Shown one piece after another: positions 46,543 through 53,589 of a stretch of DNA of 64,000 bases (positions within the stretch are counted from its first letter, which is position 1; the number at the start of each line of letters is the position of its first letter). Made by a program: the position numbers and the translations under genes. Origin of the DNA: Croceicoccus pelagius (GTDB lineage: Bacteria > Pseudomonadota > Alphaproteobacteria > Sphingomonadales > Sphingomonadaceae); NCBI RefSeq assembly GCF_001661915.1, contig NZ_LYWY01000039.1:186001-250000 (forward strand), in the 5' to 3' direction. Under the pieces are notes generated by a model, which saw only the letters and a list, made by a program, of their open reading frames with translations, was not told the DNA's origin and ran no database searches.

Positions 46543-47432
46543 GCGTGCTGGAACTTGGCCGCTTCCAGCCTGTCCTGAAGTTTGGCGCGCAACAGCGCGA
46601 CAAGGCCGCTGATCTTGGGTGAGAGGTGTCGCCGCGTGGGATAGATCGCCCAGATCGGCTCGTCCTCGGGCCGTTCGTTTTTCAGCACTTCCTGCAAGCG
46701 ACCCGCCGCCAGATGCTCACGCACGTAGAAGGCGGGCAATTTGCACACGCCCATGCCTGCAAGGCAGGCGTCGACCACGGTCGTCCCGCTGTTGCAGTGC
46801 CAGCGCCCACGCGGACGGAAGGTCTGCCCGCGCCGGAAATGCCATTGCGTGGATGACCCGACCAGACAGTCGTGCGCGGTCAGTTCGGCAATCTCGCGCG
46901 GCTCCCCGTGCGAGGACAGGTAGTGGCGCGAGGCGACCGTCACCAGTTCGCGCTGGGCCACGCGGGTCGCGATCAGGCGCGAATCCTCGAGATGGCCGGT
47001 GCGCACGGCAAGGTCGTATCCACGGCTGACGATATCGACCACGTCGTTATCGAGATCGAGCGTGACGACGAGCGCGGGATGCTCCTGCGCGAACTCGCGC
47101 ACCAGCGGGGCAACGAAACGTTCGCCCAGCGCATAGGAGCAAGTGAGCCGCAGCGCCCCGCGCGGCTGGCCCTGCGATGCGATACCCGCGATCGCCTCCT
47201 CCCGCTCGTCCACCAGCCGCTGGCACTGTTCGAGGAAGATGCGCCCCGTGTCGGTCAGAAACAGCGAGCGGGTCGTGCGGTTGAACAACTGCGTTTCCAG
47301 CCGCGCTTCCAGTCGGGCGACGGCGCGGCTCATGTGCGTGACCGAAGCGCCGAACGCTTTCGCGCCTGCGGTGAAGGACCCGGCCCGCGCCACAGCGACG
47401 AACTCTTCTATCCCGTCCCAGCCTCCGATCAT
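46539..47432 (-). CDS. LysR family transcriptional regulator
   Basis: A 297-residue LysR regulator. The N-terminal winged helix has FVAVARAGSFTAGAKAFGAS at residue 11 and THMSRAVARLEARLETQLFNRTTRSLFLTD (split 32-62). The C-terminal effector domain ends in a TRRHLSPKISGLV stretch. It faces frmA across a 111-base divergent region holding an ATTAT-N12-ATAAT inverted repeat, so it may control frmA and itself; control of the convergent hmgA operon is equally conceivable. The effector is unknown. Confidence 0.9.
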   Translation of the reverse strand: MIGGWDGIEEFVAVARAGSFTAGAKAFGASVTHMSRAVARLEARLETQLFNRTTRSLFLTDTGRIFLEQCQRLVDEREEAIAGIASQGQPRGALRLTCSYALGERFVAPLVREFAQEHPALVVTLDLDNDVVDIVSRGYDLAVRTGHLEDSRLIATRVAQRELVTVASRHYLSSHGEPREIAELTAHDCLVGSSTQWHFRRGQTFRPRGRWHCNSGTTVVDACLAGMGVCKLPAFYVREHLAAGRLQEVLKNERPEDEPIWAIYPTRRHLSPKISGLVALLRAKLQDRLEAAKFQHA

Positions 47433-47434
47433 TG

Positions 47435-47456
47435 ATTATTGCCTCTGAGTGATAAT
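47435..47456. promoter_or_regulatory. candidate LysR binding site
   Basis: Inverted repeat ATTAT (47435-47439), 12-base spacer, ATAAT (47452-47456), fitting the T-N11/12-A pattern of LysR boxes. It lies immediately upstream of the LysR start codon, between it and frmA. Confidence 0.45.
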
Positions 47457-47543
47457 GCTTTGCCAAAATCTCTGTTTATCACCGGATGGTGTGATTGCTA
47501 GAGCGACATCAAAGACATTCACGCATCCCCAAGGAGCATACCC

Positions 47544-48656
47544 ATGAAAACCCGCGCCGCCGTCGCTTTCGAAGCGAAGAAGCCGCTCGAAATCGTCGAA
47601 GTCGATCTTGAAGGTCCGAAGGAAGGCGAAGTCCTTGTCGAGATCATGGCGACCGGCATCTGCCATACCGATGCCTACACGCTCGACGGGTTCGACAGCG
47701 AAGGCATCTTCCCCTCGATCCTCGGCCATGAAGGTGCTGGCATCGTGCGCGAAGTCGGCCCCGGCGTGACGAGTGTGAAGCCCGACGATCACGTGATCCC
47801 GCTCTACACCCCGGAATGCCGCCAGTGTAAGATGTGCCTGTCGGGCAAGACCAACTTGTGCAGCGCCATCCGCGAAACGCAGGGCAAGGGTGTGATGCCC
47901 GATGGCACCAGCCGCTTTTCCTATAAGGGCGAAACGATCTTCCACTACATGGGCTGCTCGACCTTTTCGAACTTCACGGTGCTTCCCGAAATCGCGGTGG
48001 CCAAGATCCGCAAGGATGCGCCGTTCAAGACCAGCTGTTACATCGGTTGCGGCGTGACGACGGGCGTTGGTGCGGTTACCAACACCGCCAAGGTGCAGGT
48101 CGGCGACAACGTCGTGATCTTCGGTCTGGGCGGGATCGGCCTCAACGTCATCCAGGGCGCTCGGCTCGCCGGCGCGAGCAAGATCATCGGCGTTGACATC
48201 AACCCCGACCGCGAGGAATGGGGCCGCAAGTTCGGCATGACCGACTTCCTCAACACCAAGGGCATGAGCCGCGAGGACATCGTCGCCAAGATCGTGATGA
48301 TGACCGACGGCGGCGCGGACTACACCTTCGACGCCACCGGCAATACCGAAGTCATGCGGACTGCGCTGGAAGCCTGCCACAAAGGCTGGGGTACCAGCAT
48401 CATCATCGGCGTGGCCGAAGCTGGCAAGACGATCGAGACCCGCCCGTTCCAGCTCGTCACCGGTCGCAACTGGCGCGGCACGGCGTTCGGCGGAGCCAAG
48501 GGCCGCACCGACGTTCCCAAGATCGTCGACATGTACATGACCGGCAAGATCGAGATCGACCCGATGATCACCCACGTCATGGGCCTGGAAGAGATCAATA
48601 CCGCGTTCGACCTGATGCACGAGGGCAAATCGATCCGTTCGGTCGTCGTGTTCTAA
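47544..48656 (+). CDS. frmA: S-(hydroxymethyl)glutathione dehydrogenase / class III alcohol dehydrogenase
   Basis: A 370-residue zinc MDR enzyme that oxidises the formaldehyde-glutathione adduct to S-formylglutathione with NAD. Catalytic zinc ligands are in [12 protein letters not shown] near residue 36 and GHEGAGIV near 58. The structural zinc loop [17 protein letters not shown] is near 91, and the Rossmann fold [17 protein letters not shown] near 191. It is the first gene of the formaldehyde route, with CAAGGAG before the ATG. A LysR gene is divergent. Confidence 0.96.
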   Translation: MKTRAAVAFEAKKPLEIVEVDLEGPKEGEVLVEIMATGICHTDAYTLDGFDSEGIFPSILGHEGAGIVREVGPGVTSVKPDDHVIPLYTPECRQCKMCLSGKTNLCSAIRETQGKGVMPDGTSRFSYKGETIFHYMGCSTFSNFTVLPEIAVAKIRKDAPFKTSCYIGCGVTTGVGAVTNTAKVQVGDNVVIFGLGGIGLNVIQGARLAGASKIIGVDINPDREEWGRKFGMTDFLNTKGMSREDIVAKIVMMTDGGADYTFDATGNTEVMRTALEACHKGWGTSIIIGVAEAGKTIETRPFQLVTGRNWRGTAFGGAKGRTDVPKIVDMYMTGKIEIDPMITHVMGLEEINTAFDLMHEGKSIRSVVVF

Positions 48657-48727
48657 AGTATTGGTAGTATGCGATCTGACGGTGCGTTTACGTATCGGCA
48701 GATCGAATAAACCAAAGGAGAGCGATC

Positions 48728-49111
48728 ATGTTCAGTCACGTACACCTCGGCGCCAACGATGTTGAAAAGTCCCGCAAGTTTTATGACGCCATCATGGGCG
48801 CGCTTGGGGCCGGACCGGGTAAATTCGACGCGGAACGCAACCGCTACTTCTGGATGCACAACGGTACGATGCTGATCGTGGGCGAACCTCTTGACGGAGA
48901 AACCGCGACGCCCGGCAACGGCGTCACGATCGGCTTCACGGTCGAGAGCGAGGAAATGGGCCACAAGTGGTACCAGACCGCCTGCGCGAATGGCGGCGTC
49001 GGTATCGAGGAAGCCCCCGGCGTGCGCACCAAGATGGTGGGCGATCTGTTCCTCGCCTATGTCCGCGATCCCGACGGCAACAAGCTGTGCGCACTTAAAG
49101 CCATGGGTTAG
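48728..49111 (+). CDS. VOC family protein (glyoxalase fold), first of a tandem pair
   Basis: A 127-residue vicinal-oxygen-chelate protein: MFSHVHLGANDVEKSRKFYDA at the start, GFTVESEEMGHKWYQTA near residue 70, and the C-terminal YVRDPDGNKLCALKAMG. Metal-ligand positions are consistent with His near residue 4 and a Glu near 73, but activity is not sure. It is about one third identical by eye to the next gene (same start pattern and DPxGNKLC end), so the two are old duplicates. It sits between frmA and fghA, suggesting a role in glutathione-adduct metabolism. Confidence 0.85.
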   Translation: MFSHVHLGANDVEKSRKFYDAIMGALGAGPGKFDAERNRYFWMHNGTMLIVGEPLDGETATPGNGVTIGFTVESEEMGHKWYQTACANGGVGIEEAPGVRTKMVGDLFLAYVRDPDGNKLCALKAMG

Positions 49112-49119
49112 GGGTATCC

Positions 49120-49164
49120 GCGCGGCAGTCGCTACGGGCCATCGCGCCCGCGGGCCTGCCGCGC
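49120..49164. repeat. long inverted repeat between the two VOC genes
   Basis: GCGCGGCAG (49120-49128) and CTGCCGCGC (49156-49164), 9 bp perfect, with a 27-base GC-rich loop that can fold further. No T-run follows, so it is not a standard terminator. Confidence 0.55.
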
Positions 49165-49198
49165 GCACCCGTCCCGCATTTGTGAGGAAATCACCAAG

Positions 49199-49576
49199 AT
49201 GTTCACCCACGTTTTCGTCGGCACCAACGACGTCCCCGGTTCCAAGACATTTTATGATGGCGTCATGCAGGCGCTCGGCCATGGTGAGGGCACGGTCATC
49301 AACGACGGCAAGGCGGTTCTCTATCGCGGCGATGCCGGCGCCTTCATCGTCGGCAATCCGCGCAACGGCCAGCCGGCAACGGCAGCGAACGGCGGCACCG
49401 TGGGTCTTTATGCGGCTGATCCGGCAGCGGTCGATGCGGCCTATGCTGCTGGCATAGCCAATGGCGGCACCGATGAAGGCGCGCCCGGCCCGCGCGAGGC
49501 GTTCCCCGGCAGCTACGGCGCCTACTTGATCGATCCGTCGGGCAACAAGCTGTGCCTGTGGCACGTGGCGGCCTGA
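49199..49576 (+). CDS. VOC family protein, second of a tandem pair
   Basis: A 125-residue glyoxalase-fold protein: MFTHVFVGTNDVPGSKTFYDG, then GGTVGLYAADPAAVDAAYAAG near residue 62 and YLIDPSGNKLCLWHVAA at the end. The metal glutamate position seen in the upstream copy is Ala/Asp-rich here, so the two may differ in activity. It lies four bases before fghA, which ties it to the S-formylglutathione pathway. Specific function unknown. Confidence 0.85.
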   Translation: MFTHVFVGTNDVPGSKTFYDGVMQALGHGEGTVINDGKAVLYRGDAGAFIVGNPRNGQPATAANGGTVGLYAADPAAVDAAYAAGIANGGTDEGAPGPREAFPGSYGAYLIDPSGNKLCLWHVAA

Positions 49577-49580
49577 TCCC

Positions 49581-50420
49581 GTGACCATAGAAACCGTTTC
49601 GACGAACAAGGCCCACGGCGGCGTGCAGGGGGTGTACAAGCACACATCTGCCGCCACGGGGACCGAAATGACCTTTTCGGTCTTCGTGCCGGACCATGCG
49701 CCAAACGAGAAGCTGCCGGTGCTCTGGTACCTCTCGGGCCTGACCTGCACCCACGCCAACGTGACCGAGAAAGGCGAATACCGCGCGGCCTGTGCCGAAC
49801 ACGGCATAATCTTCGTCGCGCCCGATACCTCGCCGCGCGGTGACGATGTGCCTGACGACGAAGGCTACGACTTCGGCAAGGGCGCAGGATTCTACGTCGA
49901 CGCGACCGAAGAACCTTGGGCGACGCATTTCAACATGCGCTCCTATATCGAGAGCGAGTTGCCCGAACTCGTCGCTGCAAACTTCCCCGCCGACATGGCG
50001 CGGCAGGGCATCACCGGCCATTCGATGGGCGGCCACGGCGCGTTGACGATTTCGCTTCGCAACCCGGGCCGCTTCAAGTCGACCAGCGCCTTTGCACCGA
50101 TCGTCAGCCCGCTGAACTGCCCTTGGGGTGAAAAGGCACTGACCGGTTATATCGGCGCGCACAAGGCGGCGTGGCGCGAATACGATGCCTGCGCGCTGAT
50201 CGAAGACGGTGCGCGCCTGCCCGACCTGCTGGTCGATCAGGGCACGTCGGACAATTTCCTTGCCGAACAGCTCAAGACCAATCTGCTCGAACAGGCGGTC
50301 GACGATGCGGAAATGAAGGCAATGATCCGCCTGCAGGAAGGGTACGATCATTCCTACTACTTCATCTCGACCTTCATGGCCGAACACGTCGCATGGCACG
50401 CCGAAAGGCTGAAGGCGTGA
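49581..50420 (+). CDS. fghA: S-formylglutathione hydrolase
   Basis: A 279-residue esterase-D-type serine hydrolase. It releases formate and glutathione from S-formylglutathione. The nucleophile is in GHSMGGHGALT near residue 148, with PVLWYLSGLTCTHANVTEKG near 47 and a C-terminal YDHSYYFISTFMAEH containing the catalytic His near 255. The start is GTG at 49581, four bases after the second VOC gene. The stop overlaps the GTG of the SnoaL-like gene. Confidence 0.95.
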   Translation: MTIETVSTNKAHGGVQGVYKHTSAATGTEMTFSVFVPDHAPNEKLPVLWYLSGLTCTHANVTEKGEYRAACAEHGIIFVAPDTSPRGDDVPDDEGYDFGKGAGFYVDATEEPWATHFNMRSYIESELPELVAANFPADMARQGITGHSMGGHGALTISLRNPGRFKSTSAFAPIVSPLNCPWGEKALTGYIGAHKAAWREYDACALIEDGARLPDLLVDQGTSDNFLAEQLKTNLLEQAVDDAEMKAMIRLQEGYDHSYYFISTFMAEHVAWHAERLKA

Positions 50421-50821
50421 CCGTCGCCGAGACGTTGGCCGCCTATTACGCGGCCTTCAACCGGCAGGATGCTGAAGGCATGCTGGCGCTGCTCGCCAAC
50501 GATGTCGTCCACGAACCGAGCCAGGGCACTGCGCGACACGGCAAGCAGGCTTTCCGCGAATTCCTCGCCCACATGAACCGGTGTTATGCCGAGCAGGTCA
50601 TCGATCCGGTGTTCCTGACAGGCGAAGACGCCTCGCGCGGCGCGGCGGAATTCATGCTGGACGGGCGTTATCTGGAAACGGACGAGGGCTTGCCGCCTGC
50701 CACGGGGCAGACCTACCGGCTGCGCGTCGGGGCGTTTTTCGCGCTTGAGAACGGCCTCATCACGCGGGTTTCGAACCACTACAACCTTGCGGACTGGACG
50801 CAGCAGGTTCAGTCTGCCTGA
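50417..50821 (+). CDS. SnoaL-like / ketosteroid-isomerase-related protein
   Basis: A 134-residue NTF2-fold protein: ETLAAYYAAFNRQDAEGMLALL near residue 4, EPSQGTARHGKQAFREFLAHM near 32, and VSNHYNLADWTQQV at the end. Relatives are annotated as ketosteroid isomerase-related; none has a proven link to formaldehyde. The GTG start overlaps the fghA stop by four bases and fdsG begins four bases after its stop, so it is embedded in the formaldehyde-formate operon. That embedding is the best clue to its role. Confidence 0.78.
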   Translation: MTVAETLAAYYAAFNRQDAEGMLALLANDVVHEPSQGTARHGKQAFREFLAHMNRCYAEQVIDPVFLTGEDASRGAAEFMLDGRYLETDEGLPPATGQTYRLRVGAFFALENGLITRVSNHYNLADWTQQVQSA

Positions 50822-50825
50822 CGTC

Positions 50826-51242
50826 ATGGACCGGATCGACCAAATCGTCGCCCGCCACGTGGACCGTGAAGGCCCGCTGCTCCCCATCCTGCATGACGTG
50901 CAGGCGGAACTGGGGGCGATCGACACGGCCGCCGAAACCCGCATCGCGCACTTGCTGAACCTGACCCGCGCCGAAGTGCACGGGGTGGTCAGCTTCTATC
51001 ACGACTTTCGTGCAGAGCAGGACTTGCGCCCCGTCGTGCAGGTCTGCCGTGCAGAGGCGTGTCAGGCCCGCGGGATCGAGGCAATGATGCCTGCCGTTGC
51101 CACAGCGGCTGGCGACAGGGTGCGGGTCGAGACGGTCTATTGCCTCGGCCTGTGCAGCGTCGGCCCCAATGCGCGGATCGGCGACGATCTCCACGCGCGG
51201 CTGAATGAGGCCGCACTGACGAAACTGGTGGAAGGCGCATGA
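50826..51242 (+). CDS. fdsG: NAD-dependent formate dehydrogenase, gamma subunit
   Basis: A 138-residue NuoE-like subunit with one [2Fe-2S] cluster; ligands include CRAEACQARG near residue 79 and CLGLCSVGPN near 112 (four cysteines in all). It passes electrons within the cytosolic formate dehydrogenase complex to FdsB. The ATG at 50826 gives a standard FdsG start (MDRIDQIVARH). The stop overlaps the fdsB start. Confidence 0.93.
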   Translation: MDRIDQIVARHVDREGPLLPILHDVQAELGAIDTAAETRIAHLLNLTRAEVHGVVSFYHDFRAEQDLRPVVQVCRAEACQARGIEAMMPAVATAAGDRVRVETVYCLGLCSVGPNARIGDDLHARLNEAALTKLVEGA

Positions 51243-52777
51243 GCACGGTCCGCATCTCCGACGATGCCGTCGCCCGCGCTTGCGGAGCGGACAAGGTCGT
51301 CGCGGCCTTCGACAAGCTGGGCTGGACGGTGGAGCGCGTGTCGAGCTGGGGCATGCACTGGCTCGAACCGCTGGTCGAAGTTAACGGCGTCGGCTGGGGG
51401 CCTGTGACGGTGGATCGCGTGGCAGAAATTGCCGAGGGCGGCGCGGACGACCTCTGCATCGGTCCTGTCGCGGCCCATCCCTTCATCGCCAGCCAGCAGC
51501 GCCTGACTTTTGCGCGGGCAGGGCGCACCCGTCCGCTCAGCCTCGATGACTATGTCGCGACTGGCGGCTGGGCAGGTCTTGACCGCGCCCGTGCCATCGG
51601 CAGCGAACAGGTGCTGGCCGAAATGGTGCAGTCCGGCCTTCGCGGACGCGGCGGTGCGGGGTTCCCTGCCGGTATAAAGTGGCAGACGGTCGCCAGGGCG
51701 GAAGGTGCCCGCAAGTACGTCGTGTGCAACGCCGACGAAGGAGACAGCGGCACGTTTGCGGATCGCATGGTCATGGAAGGCGATCCCTTCGCGCTTATCG
51801 AGGGCATGGCGATCTGCGCCTACGCGGTCGGCTCGGGACAGGGCTACGTCTACCTGCGTAGCGAATATCCCGACGCCATCGGCAAGCTGAACGCAGCGAT
51901 CGACCTTGCCGCACCGCGCATCGCGCCGTTCCGCATCGAGGTTCGCGTCGGCGCGGGGGCCTATGTCTGCGGTGAGGAAACCTCGCTTCTCAACAGTCTT
52001 GAGGGCAAGCGCGGCGAAGTCCGCGCCAAGCCGCCGCTGCCAGCATTGCAGGGCCTGTTCGGTTGTCCGACGGTCGTGAACAATGTCCTGACGCTTGCCG
52101 CCGTGCCGCATATCCTGACCGAAGGCGGGGCGGTGCGTTACGAGAACCTGGGCATGGGCCGGTCCAAGGGTACGATGCCGATCCAGATCGCGGGCAACGT
52201 GCTGCACGGCGGGCTTTACGAAACGGCGTTCGGCGTCACCTTGCGCGAACTGGTCTACGACATCGGCGGCGGCACGGCATCGGGCAGGCCGGTGAAGGCC
52301 GTGCAGGTGGGCGGACCGCTGGGCGCCTATATCCACCCCGACCAGTTCGACATCGCATTCGACTACGAAACATATACTGCCGCCGACGCGCTGATCGGTC
52401 ATGGCGGCATCGTGGTCTTCGACGATACCGCCGACATGGCATCGCTCGCCCGGTTCGCGATGAAGTTCTGCGCGGCGGAATCCTGCGGCAAGTGCACGCC
52501 TTGTCGCATCGGATCGGTGCGGGGCATGGAAATCATCGAGCGAATCCTTGCCGGAGGGCGTCAGGCCGATGCGGTCGAAAAGCTGCCCCAGATGCACAAC
52601 GTGCGCGCGTCCCAGCGCAGCTTTGAAGAGCAGGTCGCACTGCTGGAGGACTTGTGCGAGACGATGAAGTTCGGCTCGCTCTGCGCGCTGGGCGGGTTCA
52701 CGCCCTATCCGGTCCTGTCCGCGCTGCGCCACTGGCCGGAGGATTTCGGCCTTGCGAAACAGGCAGTTCCGGCATGA
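51239..52777 (+). CDS. fdsB: NAD-dependent formate dehydrogenase, beta subunit
   Basis: A 512-residue protein. Residues about 1-110 are a thioredoxin-like domain as in other FdsB. The NuoF-like part has the NADH/FMN motif GLRGRGGAGFPAGIKW near 131, the FMN stretch YVVCNADEGDSGTFADR near 161, and the [4Fe-4S] ligands ESCGKCTPCRIGS near 417. It hands electrons from formate to NAD. Overlaps fdsG at its start and fdhD at its stop (four bases each). Confidence 0.94.
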   Translation: MSTVRISDDAVARACGADKVVAAFDKLGWTVERVSSWGMHWLEPLVEVNGVGWGPVTVDRVAEIAEGGADDLCIGPVAAHPFIASQQRLTFARAGRTRPLSLDDYVATGGWAGLDRARAIGSEQVLAEMVQSGLRGRGGAGFPAGIKWQTVARAEGARKYVVCNADEGDSGTFADRMVMEGDPFALIEGMAICAYAVGSGQGYVYLRSEYPDAIGKLNAAIDLAAPRIAPFRIEVRVGAGAYVCGEETSLLNSLEGKRGEVRAKPPLPALQGLFGCPTVVNNVLTLAAVPHILTEGGAVRYENLGMGRSKGTMPIQIAGNVLHGGLYETAFGVTLRELVYDIGGGTASGRPVKAVQVGGPLGAYIHPDQFDIAFDYETYTAADALIGHGGIVVFDDTADMASLARFAMKFCAAESCGKCTPCRIGSVRGMEIIERILAGGRQADAVEKLPQMHNVRASQRSFEEQVALLEDLCETMKFGSLCALGGFTPYPVLSALRHWPEDFGLAKQAVPA

Positions 52778-53589
52778 ACGGCACCGAACTTGCCCGCGTG
52801 CAGCGGCTGGGGCTGGAGGCAGAAGGCGACGGCGAGCTTGTCCGCCCGCTCGCCATCGAAACGCCGGTCGCCATAGAATACAACGGTTTAGGCTATGCCG
52901 TGATGATGGCCACGCCTGATCGGCTGGAGGATTTCGCGCGGGGGTTCACCCTGTCCGAAGGGCTTGTCGACGCGGCCTCGAAGATCGAGGCGATCGACGT
53001 TCACGAAACCGTCGACGGCTGGATCGTGCGCATCGCGCTTCCGCAAGAGGCGATGGAGCCCGTGATCGCACGGGCGCGCACCCGCGTTTCGGAATCGAGC
53101 TGCGGCCTTTGCGGGATGGACAACATCGCCGAAGTCCTGCGGCCGATGCCGCGCATCACTGCACGCATCGAAACGACCCGCGAGGCTATCGCGGACGCGC
53201 TGCGCCGCCTGCACCATCACCAGCCCATGGGCCTGCGCACAGGGGCCATGCACGTGGCGGCGTTCTGTGCGGCGGACGGTTCGATCGTGCTGGCGGCAGA
53301 AGACGTCGGGCGGCACAACGCGCTCGACAAGCTGATCGGCTCAATGGCACGCGAAGGGCGCGATGCAGGCGCAGGCTTCATCCTGCTGTCGGCGCGGTGC
53401 AGCTTCGAACTTGTCGAGAAGACGGTGCGTGCCGGTTGCCCGCTGCTCGTCACCATATCCGCGCCGACCAGTCTTGCCGTCGACCGCGCGGCACAGGCAG
53501 GCCTTGCGCTCGTAGCCTTGGCACGGCGCGATTCCGCGCTCGTCTTCGGCGATCCGCAAGGCGTCCTGGCACTTGAGGGAGAGGCCTGA
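52774..53589 (+). CDS. fdhD: FdhD sulfurtransferase for formate dehydrogenase
   Basis: A 271-residue FdhD. It transfers sulfur from cysteine desulfurase to the molybdenum cofactor, which formate dehydrogenase needs. The transfer cysteines are in SESSCGLCGMDN near residue 112, and VGRHNALDKLIG near 176 is conserved. It is placed between fdsB and fdsA, with overlaps at both ends, which is not the most common fds order (see findings). Confidence 0.94.
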   Translation: MNGTELARVQRLGLEAEGDGELVRPLAIETPVAIEYNGLGYAVMMATPDRLEDFARGFTLSEGLVDAASKIEAIDVHETVDGWIVRIALPQEAMEPVIARARTRVSESSCGLCGMDNIAEVLRPMPRITARIETTREAIADALRRLHHHQPMGLRTGAMHVAAFCAADGSIVLAAEDVGRHNALDKLIGSMAREGRDAGAGFILLSARCSFELVEKTVRAGCPLLVTISAPTSLAVDRAAQAGLALVALARRDSALVFGDPQGVLALEGEA

